A DNA stretch of 64,000 bases from Nitrospina sp. UBA6727. GTDB taxonomy: Bacteria; Nitrospinota; Nitrospinia; Nitrospinales; VA-1. The DNA lies in NCBI GenBank assembly GCA_002454045.1, contig DKID01000015.1, positions 1-64,000 of the forward strand, given 5' to 3'. Numbering within the stretch: position 1 is the stretch's first letter; every line of letters begins with the position of its first letter. Below, piece after piece: positions 26,728 to 35,136 of this stretch. The notes under the pieces were generated by a model. It was not told the DNA's origin. It searched no databases and worked only from the letters and a program-made list of their open reading frames with translations. Both the position numbers and the translations under genes were made by a program.

Positions 26728-27597
26728 ATGAAAATTATAGAAAAACTAAACGACTCCTCCCCCATATTTTCTTTTGAATTTTTTCCCCCTAAAGATTCCG
26801 ATGGGTTTGCAACTTTGTTCGAAACGATTAGCCGATTAAAATCCGCTGACCCGGCTTATGTGTCTGTGACCTACGGAGCTGGAGGCAGTACACGCGCCAA
26901 GACCGTGGACTTGGTAGGACAGATTAAAAATGATATAGGTCTTGAGAGCATGGCCCACCTTACCTGCGTGGGACATAATCAAAAAGAAATCCGTTCTGTG
27001 CTCGAAAGTTTTGAGGCTCAAAACATAGAGAATGTCCTGGCGCTTAGAGGGGACCCTCCACACGGCGCGAAAAAATTTTTAAAAACGACAAGTGGTTTTG
27101 AATATGCCGGCGAGCTGGTTAGCTTTATTAAAAACAACTTTTCGTTTTGTATTGGTGCAGCTTGCTATCCTGAAGGACATCTGGAATGCCAAGACCTTGA
27201 TAGAGATATAGAAAATTTAAAACGCAAAGTAGACAGCGGGGCGGATTTTCTTATTACGCAATTATTTTTTGATAACCAGTACTATTTTAATTTCATGGAC
27301 AGGGCGCAAAAGAAAAATATCAATGTTCCGGTGATTCCTGGAATTATGCCTATTTTAAATTTCAAGCAGATTAAACGATTTACCAAAATGTGTGGAGCGC
27401 ATCTTTCTGATTCGTTGATGGCTAAGTTCGAACGAGTTCAAGACGACAATGAAAAGATTCGACGGATTGGCATTGCGCACGCCACTGAGCAGTGTAAAGA
27501 GCTGTTGGAAAATAAGGCTCCCGGTATTCATTTTTATACCCTAAACCTATCGAAGGCAACACTGGATATATTGGAGGAACTTAAAGAATTCGCGTGA
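26728..27597 (+). CDS. metF: 5,10-methylenetetrahydrofolate reductase
   Basis: Flavoenzyme that makes 5-methyltetrahydrofolate for methionine synthesis. From the ATG at 26728: FSFEFFPPKDSDGF with the proton-donor Glu, FVSVTYGAGGSTRAKT-type strand (YVSVTYGAGGST), HLTCVGHN, NVLALRGDPP, GAACYPEGHLE, DFLITQLFFDNQYYFNF and VPVIPGIMPI. 289 residues, the bacterial short form. Its TGA is overlapped by the GTG start of a SUMF1-like gene (GTGA), which in turn overlaps a leucine-rich-repeat gene, so all three appear co-translated although no functional link is known. Confidence 0.96.
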   Translation: MKIIEKLNDSSPIFSFEFFPPKDSDGFATLFETISRLKSADPAYVSVTYGAGGSTRAKTVDLVGQIKNDIGLESMAHLTCVGHNQKEIRSVLESFEAQNIENVLALRGDPPHGAKKFLKTTSGFEYAGELVSFIKNNFSFCIGAACYPEGHLECQDLDRDIENLKRKVDSGADFLITQLFFDNQYYFNFMDRAQKKNINVPVIPGIMPILNFKQIKRFTKMCGAHLSDSLMAKFERVQDDNEKIRRIGIAHATEQCKELLENKAPGIHFYTLNLSKATLDILEELKEFA

Positions 27598-28400
27598 GTT
27601 TTCCGGAATTTTTCTATAGAGCTATCTTGCAAAATTTTGTGCGCTTATGCGTGCTGATATGCGTTTTGATGGTGGTGTCGGGGTTGCCCGTTTCAGACCA
27701 GGAATCGGAAGCCAACGTTACGGAAAATATGGTGTCGATCGAAAAAGGTATCTTTAAAATGGGTTGCGACCGTTTTGGATCGCAGCATGGTGCCTCGGAA
27801 CAAATGGTCTATCTGGATGAGTTTTTGATTGATAAACATGAAGTCACTAATGAAAAATTTGAAAAAATATTTCCGGAACATTTTTTACGCCGTAGTATTT
27901 TTTCCGAATGTGATCAGTGTCCAGTTTCAAAAATTAGTTGGTATGAAGCGGCTGACTATTGTTACTTGATAGGCAAGTCGCTTCCCAGCGAAGCGCAATG
28001 GGAACGAGCGGCGCGGGGCGGGAAGGGTTGTCAATTTCCTTGGGGCGAAGAATTTGATCGGATGAATCCGCCAGCCCGAGGGGGATTGAAGTTGCAGGAT
28101 AAGGCCGCGCCGGTAGGTTCATTTCCACCCAACCGACATGGACTCTATGATATGGCTGGAAATGTATGGGAATGGGTAGGAGATTGGTTCTCCATAAAAT
28201 CTTATTACGCGGGCGTCCTGCATAATCCTCGCGGACCAGCGCGAGGTCTTATGAAAGTTAGAAGAGGCGGGTCATGGTCAGATTCAATAATAGCTATGGC
28301 TTCGGGCTACAGGGACTGGAGTTATCCTATATCACGGGGATTTAACGATATCGGTTTTCGTTGCGCTATTAATTTAAAAAACTCTGAGGAACAAAATTGA
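27594..28400 (+). CDS. SUMF1/FGE-fold protein without active-site cysteines
   Basis: 268 residues with an N-terminal membrane/signal segment (LCVLICVLMVVSGLPV). The formylglycine-generating-enzyme fold is clear: MVSIEKGIFKMGCDR, YLDEFLIDKHEVTNEKFE, VSKISWYEAADYCYLIGKSLPSEAQWERAARGG, FPWGEEF, GLYDMAGNVWEWVGDWF, VRRGGSW and FNDIGFRCAI. Between GGSW and GFRC the catalytic Cys pair of true sulfatase-modifying enzymes is missing (SDSIIAMASGYRDWSYPISRG), so this is one of the many non-catalytic or ligand-binding members. It overlaps metF by GTGA and the next gene by TTGA. A second SUMF1-like gene lies at 33.3 kb. Confidence 0.85.
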   Translation: MSFPEFFYRAILQNFVRLCVLICVLMVVSGLPVSDQESEANVTENMVSIEKGIFKMGCDRFGSQHGASEQMVYLDEFLIDKHEVTNEKFEKIFPEHFLRRSIFSECDQCPVSKISWYEAADYCYLIGKSLPSEAQWERAARGGKGCQFPWGEEFDRMNPPARGGLKLQDKAAPVGSFPPNRHGLYDMAGNVWEWVGDWFSIKSYYAGVLHNPRGPARGLMKVRRGGSWSDSIIAMASGYRDWSYPISRGFNDIGFRCAINLKNSEEQN

Positions 28401-29125
28401 TTACGCAAGTTAAGTTGGACTACATCAATCGAGTTGTTGATGAATGTCTAGACGATGAGGCATTAGAATTGAAAGGCAAATTTATTGGGGATGAAGGGGT
28501 AGAAGCGATGGTCCGAACTAATCGTATTTTTGACGTGGAAAACCTAGACCTATCCTGTAATAAACTAACTTGGCGCGGCGCTCATCATCTATTTCATTGC
28601 CGCCTATTTAAAAATTTAAAACGATTGTATCTTGGCGAAAATAATATTTCCGACAAAGGCATAAAAGAATTACCATCCGCTGACTTTGCGGGGAACCTAT
28701 CCCTTCTCGATGTGCGCTATAACAATATTGGGTCCGAGGGTGGATTGGCTATTGTGCAATCAAAGAGATTTAGAAAACTTCAGGTTTTGATTTTTCAAGA
28801 AAACCCTGTAGGAGATGAAACTTTGATAACACTAGCGAAGGCTCATACTTTTGCGAATCTTAGAAAGTTAAACTTTTATCGAACGGATATAACCTCGAAA
28901 GGCATTAAAGCTTTAGCTAAATCCAAAGTATTGCAAAGGGTCAAGCAACTTAATCTAGCAAGAAATTATCTGCACTTAGAATCTGCCCGACTCTTGGGAA
29001 ACACGAAAACGTTGACCAGTGTTGAAACCTTGCTTTTGTTTGACACGGGGATAGGCGATGCCGGGGTCAAAGCCATTATGGAATCTGAGGCATTTTCTAA
29101 ATTAAAAACTTTACGGGTGACATAA
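28397..29125 (+). CDS. leucine-rich-repeat protein, ribonuclease-inhibitor type
   Basis: 242 residues starting at a TTG that overlaps the SUMF1-like stop (TTGA). It consists of about seven repeats of 26-28 residues with the LxxLxLxxNxI(T/S)xxGIKxL pattern: NLDLSCNKLTWRGAHHL, RLYLGENNISDKGIKEL, LLDVRYNNIGSEGGLAI, KLNFYRTDITSKGIKAL, QLNLARNYLHLESARLL, TLLLFDTGIGDAGVKAI. No signal peptide or membrane segment, so it is probably cytoplasmic. Such RI-type repeats bind proteins; the partner is unknown. Paralogues lie at 45.7 and 62.2 kb. Confidence 0.85.
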   Translation: MITQVKLDYINRVVDECLDDEALELKGKFIGDEGVEAMVRTNRIFDVENLDLSCNKLTWRGAHHLFHCRLFKNLKRLYLGENNISDKGIKELPSADFAGNLSLLDVRYNNIGSEGGLAIVQSKRFRKLQVLIFQENPVGDETLITLAKAHTFANLRKLNFYRTDITSKGIKALAKSKVLQRVKQLNLARNYLHLESARLLGNTKTLTSVETLLLFDTGIGDAGVKAIMESEAFSKLKTLRVT

Positions 29126-29257
29126 GAAACTATTTCAAGGTGTTGGTCGTTGACGAAAAGCGTGGGGGTCGGAGCCCAAGAATCAAAAAATGCAACGCGA
29201 AAAAAATTGTCAGACTTTTTGATACGGGGATAGACTGCGCGAGGATCTCGCCGTAAA

Positions 29258-30817
29258 TTATATTTCGCACAACTCCATCAAAGTGGCGGTTCCAGGTAGG
29301 TAGGAGGCCATGTCCATTTTTGCTTTCGCTTTTAAAAATCCTTGAAGGAACTCCAAGGCGGCGCCACCGCCGGTCGATACAAAGAAATTATCGGTGAAGT
29401 AATTCCATAATTGGTAGGAGTCATTTTCGAGGAAATCGATGGACATCTGATTGCGGTTAATGTTTGCAGGAAATTGTTTTTCAATCTGGGTTTTGATCAT
29501 TTTTTTCAACTCGGTGATTCCTATTTTGTTTAGAATTGCCGCGGAGTCCCCGCCGCCGATAACTACAGAAAGTTTAGGATTTATCAAAGCCATTTGGAAA
29601 AGTAATTTGGCCAATTCCAATGACCCCTCTGCATAATAGCTACATGCGGGGTGATCGTAGGCCCCCAGAGGTCCATTCCAGAATACGCTTTCGACATCTT
29701 TAAAAATTTTTTTAAATTGGTTTATCGTTTTTTCACCTAAATCCAATTGTAGCTCTTTAGAAAAATCAGGAAGAATTTTATTTTCAAAAGAGGTGCTCTG
29801 ATAATCGGTAACAACCTTATAGTCTTCGGGAAAATGCAGGCTTACTTTGTTGGCTTCTGCAAGTTCGATGATTTTTTCGGCTAGATTGATTTCATCCAAG
29901 AGATTATCGTTCTTGGCTTTTACTGGGCTTTGTAATTTTGCGGGCAAGGTATCATTTTGGAAAGGTCGTAAGAGCTCCTTTTGCTGCTGGGCTAGAAGGA
30001 AGGCGTTGACCATTTTTCCGCCGATTAAAATACTTTTAACTCCCGTCGAGACAAATTGTTTTAGAATTTCAATTTTGTCAGATATTTTTGCCCCTCCAGT
30101 TACGACTATGGTTTTTTTAGGTCGGGATAAAACTTTTCCAGCAAACTTTCCGAGACGATAAATTTCTTCATAGAGGAGAACACCGGAAACTACCGACTTC
30201 CCCTCTTGTCGCATTAACTGGGGTAGGAGTTTGATGCTCTTGGTTACGCGGTGGCTACAACCGAAGGCGCAGTTTATGTAGACGTCAGTAATTTTTGCTA
30301 ATTTGGTGATGAATTCGATGCGATACATGTCCGTATTTTTCGGGTCCAAAAGGTAACGCAAGTTGGGAAGAAATTTGATTCCTCCTGGCGGCAGACGCTT
30401 GTGTGAAATGATATCCAAAGAATGTTGCATATGGGAATCAATCGTTTCTGGTGGGAAAATGGTATAAGTATCCCCATAAATTCTTCGGATCAAAGTATCG
30501 AAATGCGAGGAGACAAACTGGATGTTGAAGATACCGTCCCAGCCAGTTTGGTCTTTCGTTTTATGAGGCCGACCAAGGTGTGAGCCGATAATGATTCGGC
30601 AATCTCCATCTGTCAACTCGTGGATTTTCCTGAACGTGAGATCCAGAAAACGTCGGATTCGAGTATCGTCCGCGACTCGATATAATCCTTTTGCGGTGGA
30701 GCGCAGGGGAACATTGAAATCGCAGCGGATAAAAATAATTTTACCTCTTAGATCATCCGGTTTTAATTGCCCTAATTGGGTCATTCCTATCGAGTTACTA
30801 GAGCTTGATTTGGCCAT
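29258..30817 (-). CDS. pgk: divergent, long phosphoglycerate kinase
   Basis: Transfers phosphate between 1,3-bisphosphoglycerate and ADP. 519 residues against the usual 390-410; extra segments lie in both lobes. Family marks remain: IIFIRCDFNVPL, VADDTRIRRFL, IIGSHLGRPH, FLPNLRYL, VVTGGAKISDKIEIL, SILIGGKMVNAFLL, FWNGPLGAYDHPA, VVIGGGDSAAIL and FVSTGGGAALEFLQG. The usual VNDAFG...HRAHAS substrate motif is changed to INCAFGCSHRVTKS. A good AGGAAA site precedes the ATG. It stands alone, far from gap-tpiA, in an AT-richer stretch, which raises the possibility of acquisition by transfer or replacement of a standard pgk. Enzyme function is likely but the changed motif leaves some doubt. Confidence 0.85.
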   Translation of the reverse strand: MAKSSSSNSIGMTQLGQLKPDDLRGKIIFIRCDFNVPLRSTAKGLYRVADDTRIRRFLDLTFRKIHELTDGDCRIIIGSHLGRPHKTKDQTGWDGIFNIQFVSSHFDTLIRRIYGDTYTIFPPETIDSHMQHSLDIISHKRLPPGGIKFLPNLRYLLDPKNTDMYRIEFITKLAKITDVYINCAFGCSHRVTKSIKLLPQLMRQEGKSVVSGVLLYEEIYRLGKFAGKVLSRPKKTIVVTGGAKISDKIEILKQFVSTGVKSILIGGKMVNAFLLAQQQKELLRPFQNDTLPAKLQSPVKAKNDNLLDEINLAEKIIELAEANKVSLHFPEDYKVVTDYQSTSFENKILPDFSKELQLDLGEKTINQFKKIFKDVESVFWNGPLGAYDHPACSYYAEGSLELAKLLFQMALINPKLSVVIGGGDSAAILNKIGITELKKMIKTQIEKQFPANINRNQMSIDFLENDSYQLWNYFTDNFFVSTGGGAALEFLQGFLKAKAKMDMASYLPGTATLMELCEI

Positions 30818-31353
30818 CTTAATTTCCTACTGTATTGAATTGCGGATTGACAAAAACGGCGGTTTTTTCTGACAAATCCAAACAACCCAGCCCGATGTCG
30901 TAACGAGATTATTCGTCAATTCAACGAGAAAGTTTTCCCTCTTTTTGATAAGAGTGGTATGATTGGGTTTGGTCATGTTCGGGTCCCGATATGAATATAA
31001 TAATCTATGCTGGAACATTCTGGCTTTGTTTATAATGAGTTTGGACTATTTTCCTTTGCGACAAAATTCGCGTCATCCGGATAATTTATGGTTTTTGTTG
31101 AAACTCAGAAAACAGATTTAATAACTTTTTTATAGGCTTTCCGATAGGAAAAACCAACCCTAAAACGCAGACTTCTTCTTCCCTCATCAAAACCGTTAGA
31201 CTGTGATTCCGTCCGATAGAAAAATTCAACCAGCATTTAATTATTTGAATTATAAAGGTTAATTCTTAATACATCAACCTTTTAAGTATTCTAGCCGGTT
31301 GCGAAACCCATCTTTGGTGTTGATTTGCAAAGAAGAGTCGGGAAGAATTTTTG
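30818..31353. promoter_or_regulatory. 536-base divergent spacer between pgk and rne/rng
   Basis: AT-rich spacer that must hold the start sites of both divergent genes and, probably, a long 5' leader of the ribonuclease gene. Long, structured leaders are typical for autoregulated RNase E genes. I see a TTGAAA at 31098-31103 followed by an AT-rich region that could be a promoter, but no clear -10 at the right spacing, no tRNA and no ORF of convincing quality. Confidence 0.35.
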
Positions 31354-33276
31354 ATGAGAAAAACTCAACCAAGCAAAAAAGTAATGCTAATCAATGCCCA
31401 GCATCCTGAAGAATGCAGGGCGGTTGTTCTGGAAAATAATATCATTCAGGACTACATCGTGGAACATTCCTCTCGAGAACAAATTAAGGGGAATGTTTAC
31501 TTGGGAGTGATCAACCGAGTCGAGCCTTCCATCGAAGCGGTTTTTGTCGATTTCGGTGGAAAAAAATATGGGTTTCTACCCTTCAAGGATGTTTTGCGAG
31601 AATCGTATATCCACACTGGAGAAAAAAAGGCGAGGACAAGGATTCAAGATGTGCTAATCCGTGGCCAGCGCATTTTGGTTCAGGTAGTAAAGGAGAGCCG
31701 AGATACTAAGGGACCTTCGCTGACCAATGCGATGAGTTTGGCTGGGAGGTTCCTGGTTTTGATGCAAGGACAAGGAAGCGCGGTTTCGCGAAAAATTGAG
31801 GATGAAAGTGAGAGAAAAAAGCTCAAAGACATCGTCTTGGATTTTGATTTGCCGGAAAACTTGGGGCTGATTATTCGTACCGCCGGCTTGGGACAAACCA
31901 AAGTCGAATTGCAGAAAGATATGCAGATGTTGCTGAAGATTTGGAAAACAATTCAAGACGGGCAGAAAAATGAATCTACAACCGCGCCGTTTTTAATTTA
32001 TAAAGAGCCGAGCTTAACCGTCAGAACGGTTCGCGACCATTTCAGTAGCGATACTTCCCAAATCATCGTGGATAGTCCGGACGCATATAAATCCTTAAAA
32101 GATTTTGTAAAGATAATCATGCCTCGTAATCGAAATCTGGTTACGCTATACGAGGAAACTAAACCCCTTTTCTCCAAATACCACGTCGAAGAACAGATTG
32201 AATCAATATACCAGCGCAAGATTTTATTGCCTTCCGGAGGTTCTATCGTGATTGATATTGGAGAGGCGATGGTTTCTATTGACGTCAACTCCGGTAAAAC
32301 TAAAGGAGGATTGGATCTGGAAGAAACAGCGACGACGACCAATCTGGAGGCGGCAAAAGAAATCGCCCGGCAACTCAGGTTGCGAGACCTGGGCGGGCTG
32401 ATTGTTATTGATTTTATCGACATGTCTCAGAAAAGGAATAAGGCCGCTGTCGAAAAAGAGGTTAAGCAAGCGTGCAAAACTGACAAGGCACGAATCAACA
32501 TTGCCAGGATTTCGAAATTTGGTCTGCTCGAAATGTCGCGGCAACGGATTTTCCCGCCTGTGAATGAGGGAGTTTTTGAACAATGCGAACACTGCGCGGG
32601 GTCGGGGCTAGTGCGGTTGATGGACTCCATAATTCTGAATGTCCTGCGGAAAATTCACGAGATAATTGCGAAGGAAAAAGTAAAGGTGCTTTCCATGGAA
32701 GTTTCCCCAGAAGTTTCTAATTATTTCCTGAACAATAAATTAAATATTCTGGTTGATTTGAAAACGAAACACGCGGTCGACTTTCGATTCCAAATTACAC
32801 AAGGCCTATCCTACGAAGATTTTAAATATAAGGTGTCCGAAGTCTGGGAAGGTGAAGGTAGCCAGGAGACGAAGTCTTCTGAAAAGTCCGTGACATCCCC
32901 TAAGTCTAAGAGGACGACGAAGCTCGCAACTAAAACTGAAGAGGGGAAGGAAGATGCGGAGAAGGAGGAACCCGAAAATGCTAAGTCTAGCCCGAAAAAA
33001 AGGTATACTCGCCGAAGATTTGTTTCCCGCAGAAGAGCACAGAAAGGAAAACGCCAGACCACCAGTCATGCTTCGCGGGAGGAGGAAGGGCCCCCTGCCG
33101 AAACTACATCAGACGTAAAGAATGAACTTCCTAAGGACAATGACCTTGGCGATATGGGTCCGTTGCCAATGCCTCCAATGCCAATGCCTTTTGTCAGGGA
33201 AAATCAGGATTTAAGTGGAGGGGAGCCGCCCGTATCTAATGAGCCGGTTTCTCCGACCGATGGGACGGGAGACTGA
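31354..33276 (+). CDS. rng: ribonuclease E/G family endoribonuclease
   Basis: Processes rRNA and initiates mRNA decay. 640 residues from the ATG at 31354: S1 RNA-binding domain (about 35-120, GNVYLGVINRVEPSIEAVFVDFG), the 5'-sensor and RNase H-like region, catalytic aspartates in VSIDVNSGK and VIDFIDM, and the zinc-link CEHCAGSG that ties dimers. The C-terminal 120 residues are a Lys/Arg/Glu-rich, disordered tail (KKRYTRRRFVSRRRAQKGK) ending in a PMPPMPMP stretch, which looks like an RNA-binding or degradosome-scaffold arm, shorter than in E. coli RNase E. Whether it is functionally RNase E or RNase G cannot be decided. Confidence 0.92.
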   Translation: MRKTQPSKKVMLINAQHPEECRAVVLENNIIQDYIVEHSSREQIKGNVYLGVINRVEPSIEAVFVDFGGKKYGFLPFKDVLRESYIHTGEKKARTRIQDVLIRGQRILVQVVKESRDTKGPSLTNAMSLAGRFLVLMQGQGSAVSRKIEDESERKKLKDIVLDFDLPENLGLIIRTAGLGQTKVELQKDMQMLLKIWKTIQDGQKNESTTAPFLIYKEPSLTVRTVRDHFSSDTSQIIVDSPDAYKSLKDFVKIIMPRNRNLVTLYEETKPLFSKYHVEEQIESIYQRKILLPSGGSIVIDIGEAMVSIDVNSGKTKGGLDLEETATTTNLEAAKEIARQLRLRDLGGLIVIDFIDMSQKRNKAAVEKEVKQACKTDKARINIARISKFGLLEMSRQRIFPPVNEGVFEQCEHCAGSGLVRLMDSIILNVLRKIHEIIAKEKVKVLSMEVSPEVSNYFLNNKLNILVDLKTKHAVDFRFQITQGLSYEDFKYKVSEVWEGEGSQETKSSEKSVTSPKSKRTTKLATKTEEGKEDAEKEEPENAKSSPKKRYTRRRFVSRRRAQKGKRQTTSHASREEEGPPAETTSDVKNELPKDNDLGDMGPLPMPPMPMPFVRENQDLSGGEPPVSNEPVSPTDGTGD

Positions 33277-33281
33277 AACTC

Positions 33282-34013
33282 TCAGGCGGATTTGGCGCAA
33301 CGAAAACCAGTATCCCAGAACCGCATTTCCGGAGGCGAAATATTTCTATAGGGTAACATTGCGAACTGCTTCAGAAATCCGTGTTCGCGTTTATGGATAG
33401 AGCCGCCACGGGTTACCTTAAACTTTCTTCCATAATCTTTGTCCCGCAGGATGGAGCCGGGGTACGGTTGGTACCAACTCGACGTCCATTCCGAAACATT
33501 TCCGTTCATTCCCCATATGTTATAGCCGCTGACATCGCCCTCCAATGTGTTTGCGGGTTGCAGTTGTTTGCCGAAGTTAGCGGTTCCCTTTTCAAAATTG
33601 TTACCCCATACAAAAATTCTATTGTCACCACCACGGGCAGCCTTCTCCCATTCATGTTCCGTTGGCAAGCGTTTTCCAACCCAGTGACAATAGGCATCGG
33701 CTTCATACCAACTAATCCCGCTGACGGGTAGATGCATCTGCCGAGTAGGATATTGTGCCCGAGGTTTGAACTTCGTGAACTCTTCATAAGTCACTTCAAA
33801 TTTATCGATGTAGAAGGCTTTTAAGAAATACTGCTGTTCCGGCTGGGCGTTGAGGGCGGACGTTCTTTCCGACATGAATTGCAGGACAGTACTTTGAGGG
33901 TTCAACCCCAGCGTGAATTTGCCTTCGGGAATAAGGACCATCTCCGCATGCTTTTTGTCTTCGCAAGAAATAAGAAATATGAAGGTGAGCACAATGGGGG
34001 TCAGTCGATTCAA
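33282..34013 (-). CDS. SUMF1/FGE-fold lipoprotein
   Basis: 243 residues. The N-terminus MNRLTPIVLTFIFLISC is a lipoprotein signal with a lipobox cysteine at 17. The SUMF1-like domain follows: MVLIPEGKFTLGLN, YFLKAFYIDKFEVTYEEF, VSGISWYEADAYCHWVGKRLPTEHEWEKAARGG, FVWGNNF, NIWGMNGNVSEWTSSWY, VTRGGSI and FWDTGFRCA. The catalytic Cys pair is absent, so oxidising activity is not expected. The start is TTG overlapping the stop of the HmuY-like gene (TTGA), so the two are co-translated. Its stop lies five bases from that of the convergent ribonuclease gene. Confidence 0.85.
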   Translation of the reverse strand: MNRLTPIVLTFIFLISCEDKKHAEMVLIPEGKFTLGLNPQSTVLQFMSERTSALNAQPEQQYFLKAFYIDKFEVTYEEFTKFKPRAQYPTRQMHLPVSGISWYEADAYCHWVGKRLPTEHEWEKAARGGDNRIFVWGNNFEKGTANFGKQLQPANTLEGDVSGYNIWGMNGNVSEWTSSWYQPYPGSILRDKDYGRKFKVTRGGSIHKREHGFLKQFAMLPYRNISPPEMRFWDTGFRCAKSA

Positions 34014-34717
34014 TTATTTTTGTCGAAGATTGTATTGGCCAAATGAGTATCTGGAAATGTAAATTTTTTGGAACCCGGTTCGGTCAATAGATATTCAATC
34101 GTGAAGCAAGCCGCTTCTTCCCGGGCGCATGTCATAGAACGGCAGTCGTTGGCTTCTTGAGAGCAGTAGTAGTTTAGAATCCGCATCTTCATAAAGATGT
34201 CGTTGCTTAGTTTTAGTACATAAACATTTTTTTTGGATTCGATATTGTGGGTCCGAGTGCGGTAATTATACCAGCCGGTCAATTCTTTATTGAGCAAGTT
34301 GCCCAGCGAGCGGTGGTCCTGGGCATAGCCAGTTTCCGGGGCGGTTTTAATATTATCGAAGTTAGTTGGGCCTAGATTGATAACTCCAGTTTTTCCCAAC
34401 GGGTTGGTTTCCCCTCCATTGGAGATAATTTTTGTGCGACTAAAAGCAAGATCCCACGAAACTTGGCTTAACCTATTCGTCTCTGCTTCAGAAATTTTCT
34501 GAGTCTTCCTTGTGGAAAATTCGACCAACGTCCAAGAATTTTTCCCCCGAGCGTTAACTTTGATGATGGGATTTTTGGTACTGATTTTCTTAATCTTTTT
34601 CGGAGGCAACGGAACGGCTTCAAAATCCCCGATATTATCCTCCATATAGTTCAAGGTAGTGTGAAACAAAAGGGTGGCACCAAGAAGCATGAAAAATATA
34701 CGCGGCGTCGGCTTCAT
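34010..34717 (-). CDS. HmuY-like (haem-binding fold) exported protein
   Basis: 235 residues with an N-terminal signal/anchor (IFFMLLGATLLFHTTLNYM). The central part resembles the HmuY family of haem-binding beta-rich lipoproteins: SQVSWDLAFSRTKIISNGGETNPLGKTGVINLG, then NVYVLKLSNDIFMKMRILNYYC and a final FTIEYLLTEPGS, corresponding to the family's WDxAF...TNxG and YxVKTxDGxYxKxxxxxYY...T(F/I)xY. Haem binding is an inference; the metal-ligand histidines of Porphyromonas HmuY are not conserved here. It is first in a two-gene unit with the SUMF1-like lipoprotein and has a divergent, pseudogene-bearing upstream region. Confidence 0.55.
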   Translation of the reverse strand: MKPTPRIFFMLLGATLLFHTTLNYMEDNIGDFEAVPLPPKKIKKISTKNPIIKVNARGKNSWTLVEFSTRKTQKISEAETNRLSQVSWDLAFSRTKIISNGGETNPLGKTGVINLGPTNFDNIKTAPETGYAQDHRSLGNLLNKELTGWYNYRTRTHNIESKKNVYVLKLSNDIFMKMRILNYYCSQEANDCRSMTCAREEAACFTIEYLLTEPGSKKFTFPDTHLANTIFDKNN

Positions 34718-34812
34718 AAGTCTATTTTAACATAGCCACTTCATGGCTTCCCCAGCAAAATCTAAAGACTGAGAAAATATTCCGCCATCATTTTTTCTGC
34801 TATATTCTGGAC

Positions 34813-35036
34813 ATGATCCAGTTATTTAATGTTATCCAAAACTATAGTAGCGGCACACCAGCGCTGAATGATGTTTCGCTCAAAGTTGAGCAGAATCAGT
34901 GGTTCAGACTGGGGATGTTATTGGCGTAAGCGGAAATACAGGATCGCCAATCGGTGGTGCACTTTATTTTGAAATGCGTAAAAATGGCGAGTCCGTTGAG
35001 CCGGTCCGATGGTTCAAGACGGCTAGCAAAAAATAG
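34813..35036 (+). pseudogene. ftsE-envC deletion scar
   Basis: The frame from ATG 34813 begins MIQLFNVIQNYSSGTPALND, followed by VSLKVE: the start of the cell-division ABC ATPase FtsE (normally MIxLxNVxKxYxxGxxALxDVSLxVxxGE), but it ends at TAA 34927 before any Walker A. In another frame, from about 34890, the sequence codes for VVQTGDVIGVSGNTGS then GGALYFEMRKNGESVEPVRW up to TAG at 35034-35036: the end of an EnvC/LytM (M23) murein-hydrolase activator. The join lies near 34886-34900. The usual order ftsE-ftsX-envC-ctpA, with ctpA intact 100 bases downstream, shows that most of ftsE, all of ftsX and most of envC have been deleted. Confidence 0.8.
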
Positions 35037-35136
35037 ACGTGTTGCGAATTGCTTCTGGTAGAATGATGTCGACAGTGTAGGTTTTTTTATTCCCACATGA
35101 TTCCGCCGTCTGTATTCGCATTCGGGAGATTACGAT

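Noticed and set aside
30861..30885. AAAAAC/GTTTTT inverted repeat upstream of pgk as terminator
   Set aside because: A-T stem only, in a divergent promoter region.
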